Shown: positions 1 through 9,997, counted from the stretch's first letter. The stretch is 64,000 bases of DNA from Nodosilinea sp. FACHB-141 (GCF_014696135.1 NZ_JACJPP010000011.1:744001-808000), one strand, 5' to 3'. The notes: a model not told the origin generated them from the letters alone. A program made the numbers and translations.

Positions 1-615
1 AGACTGCTGGGCATCCGTAGCGTAGCGATAGTGCACCACCGCGTCAGGCACAAACACCAGGGGATGACCGGCCATCTGCACCCGAATGCAGTAATCGGCG
101 TCTTCTAGGTGGGGAATGGTTTCGTCAAACCCGCCCACCAACTCGTGAATGTCTTTGCGAACGGCCAACCCGCAACCCCCGGCAAAGGGATAAAAGGGCG
201 TTCTAAAGTTTTGCAGGCCGTCGGTTTGTGAGGTATTGGCTGTATCGTTGTTGAGTTTTTCGTAGTCGAGGCGACAGGCTAAGAAGCCGTGACTGGTGAA
301 GGCTCGGCTCAGGGCCTCAAGCCACCCCTCACTGACGATGTCATCGGCATCGCAAAAGGCCAGGTAGGCACTGGTGGCGGCCTTAGCTCCAGCGTTGCGA
401 GCGTAGGAAGCGCCCTGCATCTCCGCCGCATCAATCACTTTTAAGTTCGGTAGGCGATCGCGGTATTCCTCAGCTACAGTGCGGCTGTTGTCGGTAGAGC
501 CGTTGTCGGCCACGATCACCTCATAGGGAGCAACGGTCTGCTTAGTTAGAGCCTCTAGCTGCTGCCCAATAAACGGTGCGGCGTTGAAGCAGGGAATGAT
601 AACGCTTATTTTCAT
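1..615 (-). CDS. family 2 glycosyltransferase, C-terminus cut by window edge
   Basis: Reading leftwards from the ATG at 615, the frame stays open to the window edge (205 codons). It starts MKISVIIPCFNAAPFIGQQ, the typical GT-A opening of family 2 glycosyltransferases. A VIVADNGSTDNS segment near residue 40 and a CDADD segment near residue 90 supply the nucleotide-sugar and metal-binding acidic residues (DXD-like). A later FDETIPHLEDADYCIR stretch matches the usual acceptor-side ED motif. Such enzymes transfer a sugar from an NDP-sugar to a glycan or lipid at the cytoplasmic face of the membrane. The acceptor cannot be told. The missing part lies to the left of the window. Confidence 0.9.
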   Translation of the reverse strand, partial: MKISVIIPCFNAAPFIGQQLEALTKQTVAPYEVIVADNGSTDNSRTVAEEYRDRLPNLKVIDAAEMQGASYARNAGAKAATSAYLAFCDADDIVSEGWLEALSRAFTSHGFLACRLDYEKLNNDTANTSQTDGLQNFRTPFYPFAGGCGLAVRKDIHELVGGFDETIPHLEDADYCIRVQMAGHPLVFVPDAVVHYRYATDAQQS

Positions 616-986
616 GGGACGATTCAGGGTGGGAGGACAATCCGCGATCGCAGTGCTCCGTAGTTACGTATTTAAGCCGTTTTGTAAGTCTTTTACCCAA
701 GAACAACGGTTAACCGTCTGGATAAGTCGACTTGCAATGCCACGCTAGTGTATAGCTCCGGTTTCTAAAAGCAGGAGATGTATCGAAGAGATTTATGTAA
801 ATAGCGTAGATGTGCCTTGAATAGGCGGACGTGGTCTTAGAACTGGATGGGAACTCTATAAAAGGAAGATAGAACGCCTTAAAGGAGTTTCTGGAGTCAT
901 GTGGAGCTGCATTACTGTAAATTTCATCACACAAACGCAGGCTTCAGGATGGTCCTGCTGGTTGTGCTATTCAGAAAGGCCTGGGG
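616..986. other. intergenic stretch, no supported gene
   Basis: This stretch separates the start of the glycosyltransferase gene from the 3' end of the DUF309 gene. Short open frames exist on both strands, but none has a recognisable product, a good ribosome binding site or cyanobacterial codon use. The glycosyltransferase promoter should lie in its left part. Confidence 0.5.
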
Positions 987-1451
987 CTACATGAATATGT
1001 GTAGTCCGGGCAAACGGTGCTCAACTCCAGCGATCGCCACTACGGCTTTGGGGTCAATTTCTGCCGCTGGCTCTCCCTGGGCCTGAAGCGCTGCCGCTGC
1101 TACGTCAGCCACCCGTTCAGGGCCGCTCTGGTGCAGGGCGTTTAACCAAGCCCAACCACAATCGACCAAGCGTTCTACATCGATGCCTCCATAGGTGGGC
1201 TCAAAGGGGCGCAAGCGGTTCACCCCTTCTCCCAATAGAATACTGGCCCCTTTCCAGTTGTGGTTGCCCAGGTGATAGAGCCCCACCGCAATTTGCAAAA
1301 TGCCCTGATAAAACGGCTTTTCGAGGGTGTTGGCCTCCATCCAAATGGCTTCGAGTACGTCGTGGCAGGCATAGTACTCGCCTTGGTTAAACAGAGCAAG
1401 ACCTTCCCCCAGGCGGGGATCAACACTATCGCTAGAGATATCGACGGCCAT
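987..1451 (-). CDS. DUF309 domain protein
   Basis: A 154-residue protein with the DUF309 signature: LFNQGEYYACHDVLEAIW near residue 20, followed by KPFYQGILQIAVGLYHL and a GxxxLLxEGxxRL helix. DUF309 proteins are small all-helical proteins, common in cyanobacteria and of unknown biochemical role; the conserved H, E and W residues line one face. The gene stands alone and ends towards the glycosyltransferase. The ATG at 1451 is the only start that keeps the full domain. The assignment rests on the conserved helical motif only. Confidence 0.8.
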   Translation of the reverse strand: MAVDISSDSVDPRLGEGLALFNQGEYYACHDVLEAIWMEANTLEKPFYQGILQIAVGLYHLGNHNWKGASILLGEGVNRLRPFEPTYGGIDVERLVDCGWAWLNALHQSGPERVADVAAAALQAQGEPAAEIDPKAVVAIAGVEHRLPGLHIFM

Positions 1452-1542
1452 AACTATGGGGGAACTGGCCTAAAGGGATAGTTCCATCCTAAGGCAGAGG
1501 TGTTATCCTCCACTGTGAGTGTGAGGTGTGAGGAAAATTAAC

Positions 1543-3015
1543 ATGGTAAGTTCTCCGGTGAGGCCGACGGGCACGGTACCTGTCAGCCAGCAACTCATTG
1601 ATACTGAAGCTGTTGTCGAGCGATCGCCGAAGGGATTGGGCGGCCTACAACTTCCCGCCGGTCCGCTGTTTGGCACCGATGGCATTCGTGGCAAAGCAGG
1701 AGATCTGTTAAATGCTCCCCTAGCCATGGAAATTGGCTACTGGGCTGGGCAGATCATGCAGGCGCAGGGCTTGACCGACGGGCCGGTTATTTTGGGCCAA
1801 GACTCCCGCACCTCTGGGCACATGCTGGCTACTGCCCTCTCCGCTGGGTTGACCTCGGCGGGGCTAGATGTGTGGCACATTGGACTCTGCCCAACCCCGG
1901 CTGTGGCCTACCTGGCTGAGTCGTGCCAGGCTTTGGGCGGCATTATGATTTCGGCTAGCCACAACCCGCCGGCAGATAACGGCATCAAGTTTTTTGGCGG
2001 TGATGGCACCAAGCTGGCTAGCAGCGTGCAGTCTGCCATTGAAGCGGCTCTACGGGGTCAGGCGACGTCGCTCGCCTCTAAGTCTAGCTGGGGGCAGTGC
2101 TATTACCGCCCTGAGTTAGTCAACCGCTACGCCAGCTTCTTGCATGAGCCCCTGCTGCCCGGCCTCGATCTGGCGGGCATGAAGGTGGTGCTCGACATGG
2201 CCTGGGGGTCTGCCACTCGCCTGGCTGAGCAGGTGTTTGTGGAGGCCGGGGCTGAGGTGATTGCCCTGCACGGTGTCCCTGACGGCGATCGCATCAACGT
2301 CGGCTGTGGCTCGACTCACCTGGAACCCTTAAAGGCTGCGATTCAGGCCCACGGGGCTGATCTGGGTTTTGCCTTCGACGGCGACGCCGACCGAGTGATG
2401 GCGGTGGATGCCCAGGGTCGCGTGGTTGACGGCGACTATATTCTCTATCTCTGGGGCAAGCGGCTGCAAGAGCAGGGTCGGCTGCCCAACGACACCCTGA
2501 TTTCTACAGTGATGGCCAACCTGGGCTTTGAGCGCGCCTGGGAAAAGCTGGGCGGTACCCTGGTGCGTACCCAAGTCGGCGATCAGCATGTGCATAGCGA
2601 AATGGTGCTCCGGGGGGCTAAGCTCGGGGGCGAACAGTCGGGCCACATTCTCTGCCACCACTACAGCCTGACCGGCGACGGCATTCTCACCGCTCTGCAC
2701 CTGGCGACTCTAGTGCAAACGCTGGGTGGCTCGTTGGCGGCTCTTGTGGATGACAGTTTCCAGACCTACCCGCAGAAGCTTCAAAATGTGATGGTGGCCG
2801 ATCGCGATCGCCGCCTCAACTGGCAAGACTGTGCCCCCGTTTGCCAGGCTGTTGAGGCCGCTGAGCAAGCCATGGGTGACGTGGGTCGAGTGCTGGTACG
2901 CCCCTCCGGCACCGAGCCGCTGATTCGAGTCATGGTCGAGGCTGCAGACGCAAGCTTAGTCGATCGCTGGACTCAGCATATTGTGCAGGCCGTCACCCAG
3001 CACCTAGCAGTGTAG
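1543..3015 (+). CDS. glmM: phosphoglucosamine mutase
   Basis: Converts glucosamine-6-phosphate to glucosamine-1-phosphate in the cytoplasm, feeding UDP-GlcNAc synthesis for peptidoglycan and lipopolysaccharide. All alpha-D-phosphohexomutase landmarks are present: LFGTDGIRG near the N-terminus, the catalytic phosphoserine loop ISASHNP around residue 139, the metal-binding loop FDGDADRV around residue 278, a GGEQSGH sugar-binding loop and the C-terminal phosphate-binding [11 protein letters not shown]. The length of 490 residues is slightly above the usual ~450 because of an N-terminal extension before LFGTDG. I chose the ATG at 1543; a GTG at 1528 would add five residues. It is followed by a strong hairpin. 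Confidence 0.96.
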   Translation: MVSSPVRPTGTVPVSQQLIDTEAVVERSPKGLGGLQLPAGPLFGTDGIRGKAGDLLNAPLAMEIGYWAGQIMQAQGLTDGPVILGQDSRTSGHMLATALSAGLTSAGLDVWHIGLCPTPAVAYLAESCQALGGIMISASHNPPADNGIKFFGGDGTKLASSVQSAIEAALRGQATSLASKSSWGQCYYRPELVNRYASFLHEPLLPGLDLAGMKVVLDMAWGSATRLAEQVFVEAGAEVIALHGVPDGDRINVGCGSTHLEPLKAAIQAHGADLGFAFDGDADRVMAVDAQGRVVDGDYILYLWGKRLQEQGRLPNDTLISTVMANLGFERAWEKLGGTLVRTQVGDQHVHSEMVLRGAKLGGEQSGHILCHHYSLTGDGILTALHLATLVQTLGGSLAALVDDSFQTYPQKLQNVMVADRDRRLNWQDCAPVCQAVEAAEQAMGDVGRVLVRPSGTEPLIRVMVEAADASLVDRWTQHIVQAVTQHLAV

Positions 3016-3174
3016 CTACCAAGATTCCTGGGTTTTGGAAAAACTCAGGGACCTGGATTTGCTCAGCAACAAGCCAGGTGTTTCCCAATCAATTACCCAA
3101 TTTTGGGGCTAGTCAGGAACAGCTGAAAAACCGGTATAGCGGTCACGCTTAGCCAAAATACAGCGGCCACCATG

Positions 3175-3215
3175 GGGGCAGATAGACGGGGATGTTTCCC
3201 TCATCTATCTGCCCC
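3175..3215. repeat. hairpin-forming inverted repeat after glmM
   Basis: Twelve-base arms, GGGGCAGATAGA at 3175-3186 and TCTATCTGCCCC at 3204-3215, are perfectly complementary, with a further GGGGA/TCCC pairing inside the loop. It lies in the 223-bp gap between glmM and the next gene, 24 bp before the start at 3239. No clear T-run follows on either strand, so it may be a 5' leader structure or a dispersed repeat rather than a classic terminator. Confidence 0.6.
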
Positions 3216-3238
3216 TTGATTGCGTTTGGAGCCTAGCG

Positions 3239-4003
3239 ATGGTGGCAAGCTTTTTCAGCCTGGTGTTGGTGGTAATTTTGCTGGGCATTTTTGGTCTGGC
3301 CCAGTGGTGGCAAATTCCTGTGGGCAACTTCGCCGACTGGGTTGTGGGTTTGGCCAGCTTTGGCTGGCTGCTGACGATTACCACCGTGCCTTGGAATATC
3401 TACTTTGAGGCCAAGGGAGCGCTGAGCGAAGCAACCCTATCGACAGAAAATGGCATTGCGGTGGATGATCGCCAAGTTGACTACGTGCGATCGCTGGCCC
3501 GCTGGTCCCTACGGCTCGTTCTCGGGCTGCACCTGCTCACGGCTATGGGCCTCTACCTGCTTGCCAGCACGGGCGTCAGCCAGCTCGGCTACTGGGGCTC
3601 GGCCGCCGCCCTGCTGCTCAGCGGTTTGCGGCCCGCCCTGCGCACCTACCAGTATTTTGCCGCCCGCATTGCCGCCATCCAGCAGCAGTTTAAGTATCCC
3701 CGTGAAGATGTGGTGTGGCTGCGCGATCGCCTCACCCAAGCCGAAACCAAGCTAGAACAGCTCACCACCCAGCTCGATACCAACGATCCCGCCTCCTGGG
3801 CCGCCACCGAGCAGCGCCAGCGCCAGGCCCTAAGGCAGGATCTCACGGTTCTCGCCACGGAAGTCATGACCCTAACCGCTACCAATCAGACGGAGCACCA
3901 GCGATTGGCGTTAGAAGGACAGCAGGCGATCGCCCAACTCAGTGCCGATGGTCAGTTTTTAGAGCATGTGCGCGAAATCATTCGCTTCTTTAAGGCGGCG
4001 TAG
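3239..4003 (+). CDS. membrane protein with C-terminal coiled coil, unknown function
   Basis: A 254-residue protein I do not recognise by family name. Residues 3-25 form a first transmembrane helix, residues 33-55 a second, and residues about 93-130 two more hydrophobic helices (LVLGLHLLTAMGLYLLAST and YWGSAAALLLSGLRPALR). The last ~110 residues are a polar coiled coil rich in Gln, Glu and Arg. This pattern suggests an inner-membrane protein with a cytoplasmic coiled-coil tail. It starts with ATG after the strong hairpin, and the region resembles host chromosome in base composition. Confidence 0.6.
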   Translation: MVASFFSLVLVVILLGIFGLAQWWQIPVGNFADWVVGLASFGWLLTITTVPWNIYFEAKGALSEATLSTENGIAVDDRQVDYVRSLARWSLRLVLGLHLLTAMGLYLLASTGVSQLGYWGSAAALLLSGLRPALRTYQYFAARIAAIQQQFKYPREDVVWLRDRLTQAETKLEQLTTQLDTNDPASWAATEQRQRQALRQDLTVLATEVMTLTATNQTEHQRLALEGQQAIAQLSADGQFLEHVREIIRFFKAA

Positions 4004-4144
4004 AGAAGAGAAAGTAATGGGGTGATGGAGTATGAGGAGTAAAAACAGTCTCTAGAGTTCCTCCTCACCTATCCACCCCATCACGCATTCCCACTCCCAA
4101 GATTCGCTATAGTGATTTCCCGAGCCAGAAATACCTTCACTTCT

Positions 4145-5270
4145 ATGATCGACACTACCGACCTCAAGCGCGAGCTGGACGAACTCACCAATCGCCTGGG
4201 TAAAACCCAGGAGTATCTTTGACATTCCTGCCCTCGAAGCCCGCATTCAAGACCTCGAACAGGTTGCTGCCCAGCCCGAGTTTTGGGATGACCAGAGCAA
4301 GGCCCAAGACACCCTGCAAGAGCTGAGCGACTATAAGGCCAACCTCAGCCAGCTCACCACCTGGCAAAGCAGTCTCGACGACACCGTTGCCATTCTCGAG
4401 CTGCTGCAGGAGGACCAGGATGAATCTCTTTTTCAAGAAGCTCAGGCCACCGTTACCAGCCTTAGCCAAGAGCTCGATCAGTGGGAGCTCCAGCAGTTGC
4501 TCTCTGGTCCCTACGATAAGAAAGGAGCTGTACTCACCCTCAACGCCGGGGCAGGGGGCACCGATGCCCAAGATTGGGCCGAGATGCTGCTGCGCATGTA
4601 CACCCGCTGGGCCGAGCGCCAGGGCTACCAAGTGCATTTGGTAGAAATATCCGATGGTGAAGAGGCCGGACTGAAATCAGCCACCTTAGAGATTACCGGA
4701 CGCTACGCCTACGGCTATTTGAAGTCTGAGAAAGGCACCCACCGCTTGGTGCGAATTTCGCCTTTTAACGCCAACGGCAAGCGCCAGACCAGCTTTGCCG
4801 GGGTAGAGATTATGCCGATTCTCGATCAAAATATTGAGCTGGATATCCCCGAAAAAGATCTGGAGATCAAAACTTCGCGATCGGGTGGAGCCGGTGGGCA
4901 AAACGTTAACAAGGTGGAGACAGCGGTGCGTATTACCCACTTGCCTACGGGCATTTCGGTACGCTGCACCCAGGAGCGATCGCAGCTACAAAACCGCGAA
5001 AAGGCCATGATCATCCTCAAGGCCAAGCTGCTGATTATTGCTCAAGAACAGCAGGCCAAGGCGATCGCCGAAATTCGCGGTGACATGGTCGAAGCCAGCT
5101 GGGGTGCTCAAATTCGCAACTACGTGTTTCACCCCTACCAGCTGGTCAAAGACCTGCGCACCGGAGTCGAAACGACTGCCATTGAAGATGTCATGGCCGG
5201 GGAGCTTGAAGCCTTCATTCAAGCCTATTTGCGCCAGGAAAATCAGGTGCTGCAAGAGCAGACGGTCTAG
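4145..5270 (+). CDS. prfB: peptide chain release factor 2, with programmed +1 frameshift
   Basis: Recognises UGA and UAA stops and triggers peptide release on the ribosome. The gene is in two frames: 25 codons from the ATG at 4145 run to CTT followed by an in-frame TGA at 4220-4222; a +1 shift that skips T4220 continues as GAC and stays open to 5270. The joined product is 374 residues. The GGQ catalytic motif falls at residues 250-252, the same place as in E. coli RF2, and the stop-recognition motif appears as RISPF (SPF tripeptide). The long frame alone would wrongly start at a TTG at 4497. Downstream genes follow the order DUF3285, ybeY, dgkA. Confidence 0.96.
4209..4223 (+). promoter_or_regulatory. 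RF2 programmed +1 frameshift site
   Basis: A Shine-Dalgarno-like AGGAG at 4209-4213 is followed three bases later by CTT TGA C at 4217-4223. This is the classic autoregulatory site: when RF2 is scarce the ribosome pauses at the UGA, the internal SD pushes it forward one base, and full-length RF2 is made. Confidence 0.95.
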
Positions 5271-5385
5271 GGCGTAAAGCGTAGTCTGATGAAGTCAGCC
5301 ACTAGGGCGACCCCTGATAGTGCTGCCCCGCTACCCACCGAGAAAACCCAGTACATTAAAGCTATCTAGCACTGCGACGTTTCCT

Positions 5386-5586
5386 ATGAGCCAAGAGCAA
5401 CCCACCCTAGACCCGACTGCGACCCCGCAGCCCTCGCCAACCGCCTCTACTGAAGCGCCCCCCAGCTTTGTCAAATTGGCCATGCGCAACATGGTTAAGA
5501 AGGGCGGCAAGTCACTGTTTCACTTCTCGCTAACCGTAACCGCTCTGCTGACTCTGCTGGTGGGTTTAGCCTACCTGACCCGTTAA
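5386..5586 (+). CDS. DUF3285 small single-pass membrane protein
   Basis: A 66-residue protein: a Pro/Thr-rich polar N-terminus of about 30 residues, a basic stretch MRNMVKKGGKSLFHF, and one transmembrane helix (LTVTALLTLLVGLAYL) at the C-terminus. This arrangement matches the cyanobacterial DUF3285 family, which is characteristically found between prfB and ybeY. Its function is not known. The ATG at 5386 is chosen over an upstream alternative because translation before it looks random. The stop is two bases from the ybeY start, so the two are probably co-translated. Confidence 0.8.
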   Translation: MSQEQPTLDPTATPQPSPTASTEAPPSFVKLAMRNMVKKGGKSLFHFSLTVTALLTLLVGLAYLTR

Positions 5587-5588
5587 CT

Positions 5589-6107
5589 ATGGCCGCAACT
5601 CTTTCCCCCGTGCCTACCCTAGAGGTGGCCCTAGACCCAGAGCATCCCGAGGCTGAGGTGATATCTACCGACGAGTGGGAGACCTGGTTCACTCAGTGGG
5701 GTCAGCAGATGGCCGTGGAGGGGTCGCCGATCGGGTCCTACGAGCTATCGCTTAAACTGACGACCGACGAGGCGATCGCCGCCCTCAACCACCAGTTTCG
5801 CCAGCTCGACCAGCCCACCGACGTGCTCTCCTTTGCCGCGCTCGAAACCGATTTTCCTCAGATTGACGAAATTTTAACTACCGAGCCCCTTTATTTGGGC
5901 GACATTATTATCTCCCTAGACACTGCCGCTCGTCAGGCAGCAGAAGCGGGTCACTCCCTGCGCTGGGAGACAGCTTGGCTAGCTGCCCACGGCTTCCTAC
6001 ACCTGCTGGGCTGGGATCATCCCGATGACCCTAGCCTGGTCGCAATGCTAGACAAACAAAGTGAATTGCTCGCTACTGCTGGGTTAAAGTCTGAAGAAGT
6101 AGGCTAA
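5589..6107 (+). CDS. ybeY: rRNA maturation endoribonuclease YbeY
   Basis: A 172-residue zinc-dependent endoribonuclease for 16S rRNA 3'-end maturation and ribosome quality control. The metal-binding signature HGFLHLLGWDH lies near residues 134-144, carrying the three zinc-ligating histidines. The TDVLSFAALE segment upstream is also typical of the family. It starts two bases after the DUF3285 gene and heads a tight run with dgkA and trpG. Confidence 0.94.
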   Translation: MAATLSPVPTLEVALDPEHPEAEVISTDEWETWFTQWGQQMAVEGSPIGSYELSLKLTTDEAIAALNHQFRQLDQPTDVLSFAALETDFPQIDEILTTEPLYLGDIIISLDTAARQAAEAGHSLRWETAWLAAHGFLHLLGWDHPDDPSLVAMLDKQSELLATAGLKSEEVG

Positions 6108-6179
6108 ATTAGCCCTGATTCGTTCTCCACGGTACGGTATAGGGGCATATCGCCTAATGGCTTATATCAGTAGTTGTCT

Positions 6180-6644
6180 ATGACCCTCTATAGCGAAAAA
6201 TCTGAGACAGCGGTGTCGGTGCCTGAGGCTAACCTCAGTCCGGTAGACCGCTCGCTCTCTTGGAAGGTAGCCACAAATCTACTAGTGAGCTTCAGATATG
6301 CCTGGCAGGGGGTGGCTTATGCCTTTCGCACCCAACGCAACTTTCGCATTCACGTAGTGGTGGGCAGCTTTGCAGTCAGTTTGGCGATCGCCCTTAGCCT
6401 CGCTCCGGTAGAACTGGCAGTGATCATTCTCACCTGCGGCATCGTGCTCACCATGGAGCTGATCAACACCGCCCTAGAGTCGGTGGTTGACCTCACCGTC
6501 GAGCAGACCTACCACGAACTCGCTAAGATTGCCAAAGATTGCGCCGCCGCCGCCGTGCTGATCTCGGCGCTGATTTCTGTGTCGGTCGCCGCCTGTCTGC
6601 TACTGCCGCCGCTGTGGCAAATCCTGCAGCCTCAGTTTTTTTAG
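6180..6644 (+). CDS. dgkA: diacylglycerol kinase, DgkA family
   Basis: A small (154-residue) integral-membrane lipid kinase that phosphorylates diacylglycerol or undecaprenol at the inner membrane. The N-terminal ~40 residues are a cyanobacterial extension. The family core follows: RNFRIHVVVGSFAVSL, a transmembrane helix, the catalytic METLINTALESVVDL-like motif (here MELINTALESVVDL) and KIAKDCAAAAVLI, then a third helix. I take the ATG at 6180; a TTG six bases earlier is possible. In Gram-positive bacteria the homologue phosphorylates undecaprenol, so the true substrate is open. Confidence 0.88.
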   Translation: MTLYSEKSETAVSVPEANLSPVDRSLSWKVATNLLVSFRYAWQGVAYAFRTQRNFRIHVVVGSFAVSLAIALSLAPVELAVIILTCGIVLTMELINTALESVVDLTVEQTYHELAKIAKDCAAAAVLISALISVSVAACLLLPPLWQILQPQFF

Positions 6645-6677
6645 CCTCAGATTTTTAACCCCATTCTGCCTGCGCCC

Positions 6678-7283
6678 ATGATTTTGGTCATCGACAACTA
6701 CGACAGCTTCACCTACAACCTGGTGCAGTATCTGGGCGAACTGGGGGCCGAGCTACCGGTGGCAGGCGACCTGCGGGTGTTTCGCAACGACGAGATCACA
6801 GTGGATGACATTACCGCTCTCAAACCCGACGGCATCGTCATCTCCCCTGGCCCCGGCACTCCCGACGACTCAGGGGTTTCGCTGGAGATCATCGAAAAGC
6901 TTGGCCCCACCCTGCCTATCCTCGGCGTATGTCTGGGCCACCAGAGCATCGGGCAGGTGTTTGGCGGCGACGTGGTGCGCGCCGCTGAACTGATGCACGG
7001 CAAAACCTCGCCTGTCTTTCACACCGGCCAAGGCGTATTTGCCGGTCTAGAAAATCCTTTTTTGGCTACCCGCTACCACAGCCTGGTGATCGATCGCCCC
7101 ACCTGCCCCGAGACCCTCGAAATCACCGCCTGGGTTGAGGACGGCACCATCATGGGCGTGCAGCACCGTGACTACCCCCACCTGCAAGGGGTGCAGTTCC
7201 ACCCCGAGAGCATTCTCACCGAGTCGGGTCTGCAAATCTTGCGGAATTTTTTGGTATCGCTGCCGGTGCCTGTCGCAGCCTAG
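6678..7283 (+). CDS. trpG: anthranilate / aminodeoxychorismate synthase glutamine amidotransferase subunit
   Basis: A class I glutamine amidotransferase (201 residues) that releases ammonia from glutamine for anthranilate (tryptophan) or aminodeoxychorismate (folate) synthesis. It opens with [19 protein letters not shown], holds the nucleophile elbow [10 protein letters not shown] with the catalytic Cys near residue 81, and the His-Glu pair in [12 protein letters not shown] near residue 172. The oxyanion segment [12 protein letters not shown] is present. The single-domain form is shared by TrpG and PabA and may serve both synthases in cyanobacteria. Confidence 0.93.
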   Translation: MILVIDNYDSFTYNLVQYLGELGAELPVAGDLRVFRNDEITVDDITALKPDGIVISPGPGTPDDSGVSLEIIEKLGPTLPILGVCLGHQSIGQVFGGDVVRAAELMHGKTSPVFHTGQGVFAGLENPFLATRYHSLVIDRPTCPETLEITAWVEDGTIMGVQHRDYPHLQGVQFHPESILTESGLQILRNFLVSLPVPVAA

Positions 7284-7419
7284 TTGTAGCGTAAAGACAA
7301 TGGCGGCTAAGAATTACTGAGCAGAATCTGGCTGAGTCCTCTGCTGTTGGGTCTCCCATCCGCCTCCAAGCCGACCCGCAGCTACAATTAGAGCTAAAGC
7401 TTTTCCGGGGTTCTCAGCC

Positions 7420-7995
7420 ATGAGCGTTGCCAAAAGCCCAGTTCGCTGGACCACGAAAGACATCGAAGCGCTCCCTGAGAATGAGTGGGTTCGCTACGAG
7501 ATTATCGACGGAGAGCTGTTTGTGACCAGGTCGCCCCACCACAAGCACCAGCAACTAGCTGGCCGTATTTTTGCCGCGTTGGATAGCTGGGCTCTCAGTT
7601 CCGGCCAAGGCGAGGCATCCATCATGCCAGGGCTGATTTTCTCCGACGCCGACAATGTTTCTCCTGATGTAGCCTGGGCAAGCACCGAGCGAATAGCCCA
7701 AATCCAAGACGAGGCCGGCCACTTCCAGGGTGCCCCGGAGTTGGTAGTAGAAGTGTTATCGCCGGGCAAAGCTAACGAAGACCGCGATCGCTCCGCCAAG
7801 CTTAAGCTCTACTCCATCCAAGGCGTCTTGGAATATTGGATTGTCGATCGCACGGCGCAGCGCATCGAGATCTACTGTCGCGAGCAGGCTCAGTTAGTCT
7901 TAGTTGCCACCCTTTTAGCCCAGGACACGATTACCTCAGACCTGCTGCCGGGATTTGCCTGCGAGGTAGCCCGCTTGTTTGCAGCGCGAGGTTAA
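7420..7995 (+). CDS. Uma2 family (DUF820) putative endonuclease
   Basis: A 191-residue protein of the Uma2/DUF820 family, which has a PD-(D/E)XK-like fold and is greatly expanded in cyanobacteria. The typical opening YEIIDGELFVTRSPHHKHQ, the SPDVAWAS strand with its acidic residue, and APELVVEVLSPG followed by KLKLYSIQGVLEYWIVD supply the expected Asp, Glu and Lys residues. The biological target of these proteins is unknown. Genes of this family are usually solitary, as here. Confidence 0.88.
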   Translation: MSVAKSPVRWTTKDIEALPENEWVRYEIIDGELFVTRSPHHKHQQLAGRIFAALDSWALSSGQGEASIMPGLIFSDADNVSPDVAWASTERIAQIQDEAGHFQGAPELVVEVLSPGKANEDRDRSAKLKLYSIQGVLEYWIVDRTAQRIEIYCREQAQLVLVATLLAQDTITSDLLPGFACEVARLFAARG

Positions 7996-8058
7996 CCAGC
8001 AGTAGTAGAATACGAACACGGTATTAACGTTTGTAACAGAATCTCTCAGGAGTCAAGC

Positions 8059-9702
8059 ATGGGCCGGAAACAGGCGATCGTGATTGGGGCTGGGGTAGGC
8101 GGGCTATCCATGGGTATTCGTCTGCAAAGCCTGGGGTTTGACACCACCATCGTTGAGGCACTGGATGCCCCTGGTGGGCGGGCCTATGTGCGCCGCGAGC
8201 AGGGCTTTACCTTCGACATGGGGCCGACGGTGATCACGGTGCCCCACTTTATTGAAGAGCTATTTTCGCTGGAGCGCGATCGCGCCAACCTGACCACCGA
8301 AGACTTCCCCTCCACCATCGTCGATGAGAACAAGCGCATCAAAGAAGGGATTTCTGGCGGCCCCAACACCAGCCGCTACGTGCAGATCGTCCCGATTCTG
8401 CCCTTCTATCGCATCTACTTCGACGACGGCACCTTCTTCGACTATGACGGCGACGAAGCTCATACCCACGAGCAGATTCTGGCCCTGGGCGAACCGGGCG
8501 ATCTAGAGGGCTATAAGCGCTTCCACGAGCAGGCTCGCGCTATCTTTGAGCGGGGCTTTTTAGAGCTGGGCTACACCCACTTTGGCGATGTCGGCACCAT
8601 GCTGAAGGTCGCCCCCGACCTGCTCAAGCTCGATGCCGTGCGCAACCTGTTTCGCTTTAGCGGCCGTTACTTTAAAAGCGACAAGCTGCGCCAGGTGTTC
8701 ACCTTCGAGCCGCTGCTGGTGGGCGGCAACCCCCTGTCGGTGCCCGCCATCTATGCCATGATTCACTTTGTCGAAAAAACCTGGGGCATCCACTTTGCCA
8801 TGGGCGGCACCGGGGCGCTAGTGCAGGGCTTTGTGAAAAAGTTTGAGGATCTGGGCGGCAAGATCAAATACAACGCGCCGGTCAGCAAAATCAACGTCAC
8901 CCGCAAAGACGGCAAGAAGGTCGCAACGGGCGTCACTCTGGGCGACGGCTTAACGATGACCGCCGATGCTGTTGTGTCGAATGCCGACTGGGCCACCACC
9001 TACGGCAAGCTGATCGAGCCCCAGTACCGCTTTTGGAACAGTGACCTGCGGGTGAAGGTCTCCCAGCAGTCAATGTCGGTGTTTGTGATCTATTTTGGCT
9101 TCAAGGCTGACGGCAACGAAACCGAGAAGCTGCGCCATCACAGCATCATTCTTGGCCCCCGCTACGAAGAGCTGCTCAAAGATATCTTTGGTCGCAAGAT
9201 CCTTCCTAAAGATTTCTCCCAGTACCTGCACCTGCCGACCCTCACTGACCCGTCGCTAGCGCCTCCTGGACATCATGCGGCTTACACCCTGGTGCCCATG
9301 CCTAACAACAAGTCGGGCATTGACTGGTCTGAGGTGGGCGATCGCCTGCGCGACATCGTCTTCGACTTCCTCGATGAGCGCGGCTACTTGCCTAACCTGA
9401 GAGAGCGGCTGGTGTGCCACAGCTACATCACCCCTGACTACTTTGAAAACACCCTCGACGCCTACGCGGGCAATGCTTTTGGCCTCGAACCCCTGCTGGT
9501 GCAGTCGGCCTTTTTCCGGCCCCACAACCGCAGCGAAGACATCCACGGCCTCTACCTAGTAGGGGCAGGCACCCAGCCCGGTGCTGGCACCCCTAGCGTG
9601 ATGATGTCGGCCAAGATGACGGCGCGGCTAGTGGCGGAGGATTATGGCGTAGATGATGCGATCGTCAGTGGTCAGGCAAGCCCCGAGCTAAGCATCCGCT
9701 AG
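8059..9702 (+). CDS. crtI: CrtI-type phytoene desaturase family FAD-dependent oxidoreductase
   Basis: A 547-residue flavoprotein starting with the dinucleotide-binding motif [16 protein letters not shown] and APGGRAYV. The C-terminal family signature [19 protein letters not shown] is close to the bacterial phytoene desaturase consensus. An AGGAG ribosome binding site sits eight bases before the ATG. CrtI enzymes introduce double bonds into carotenoid precursors at the membrane. Most cyanobacteria use the plant-type CrtP/CrtQ route for phytoene, so this homologue may act on another carotenoid or lipid; the substrate cannot be read from sequence. The family call is firm and the symbol is family-level. 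Confidence 0.75.
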   Translation: MGRKQAIVIGAGVGGLSMGIRLQSLGFDTTIVEALDAPGGRAYVRREQGFTFDMGPTVITVPHFIEELFSLERDRANLTTEDFPSTIVDENKRIKEGISGGPNTSRYVQIVPILPFYRIYFDDGTFFDYDGDEAHTHEQILALGEPGDLEGYKRFHEQARAIFERGFLELGYTHFGDVGTMLKVAPDLLKLDAVRNLFRFSGRYFKSDKLRQVFTFEPLLVGGNPLSVPAIYAMIHFVEKTWGIHFAMGGTGALVQGFVKKFEDLGGKIKYNAPVSKINVTRKDGKKVATGVTLGDGLTMTADAVVSNADWATTYGKLIEPQYRFWNSDLRVKVSQQSMSVFVIYFGFKADGNETEKLRHHSIILGPRYEELLKDIFGRKILPKDFSQYLHLPTLTDPSLAPPGHHAAYTLVPMPNNKSGIDWSEVGDRLRDIVFDFLDERGYLPNLRERLVCHSYITPDYFENTLDAYAGNAFGLEPLLVQSAFFRPHNRSEDIHGLYLVGAGTQPGAGTPSVMMSAKMTARLVAEDYGVDDAIVSGQASPELSIR

Positions 9703-9717
9703 ATCAGGGCCAATGTA

Positions 9718-9778
9718 GGGTGGGCAGTGCCCACCCGCTACTGCTGAGGGTTTGCTCAACATACTCGCAGCAGTAGCG
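9718..9778. repeat. pair of adjacent palindromic repeats
   Basis: Between the CrtI-type gene and the next gene, GGGTGGGCA and TGCCCACCC (9718-9736) form one hairpin. CGCTACTGCTG and CAGCAGTAGCG (9736-9778) form a second with 11-bp arms. The first unit resembles dispersed palindromic repeats of cyanobacterial intergenic regions. Related GC-rich text (GGGTTGGGGCCCC, then GCACCCTACCC) continues to about 9850. No gene is seen in 9703-9997. Confidence 0.65.
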
Positions 9779-9997
9779 GTGCATTGCGGTTCAGGACTAA
9801 CCTGGGGAAAGCGTAGGGTTGGGGCCCCGCTAATGCACCCTACCCACCCTTGGGGATTAGCAAACCTAAAACTGCCAAATCCAAAATCCGAAATTGGTAC
9901 GTCCAGTTCTATGGCTGGCTCAAAATGAGGCGATAAACCGGCGGTTTGCGGTCTACACTAGGCTAGCCAAAGCTATACGTGCGGGAGTGAGAGTGCA

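Noticed and set aside
9703-9997. A gene between the CrtI-type gene and the Tat-exported hydrolase
   Set aside because: The stretch holds only palindromic repeats and no open frame with support.
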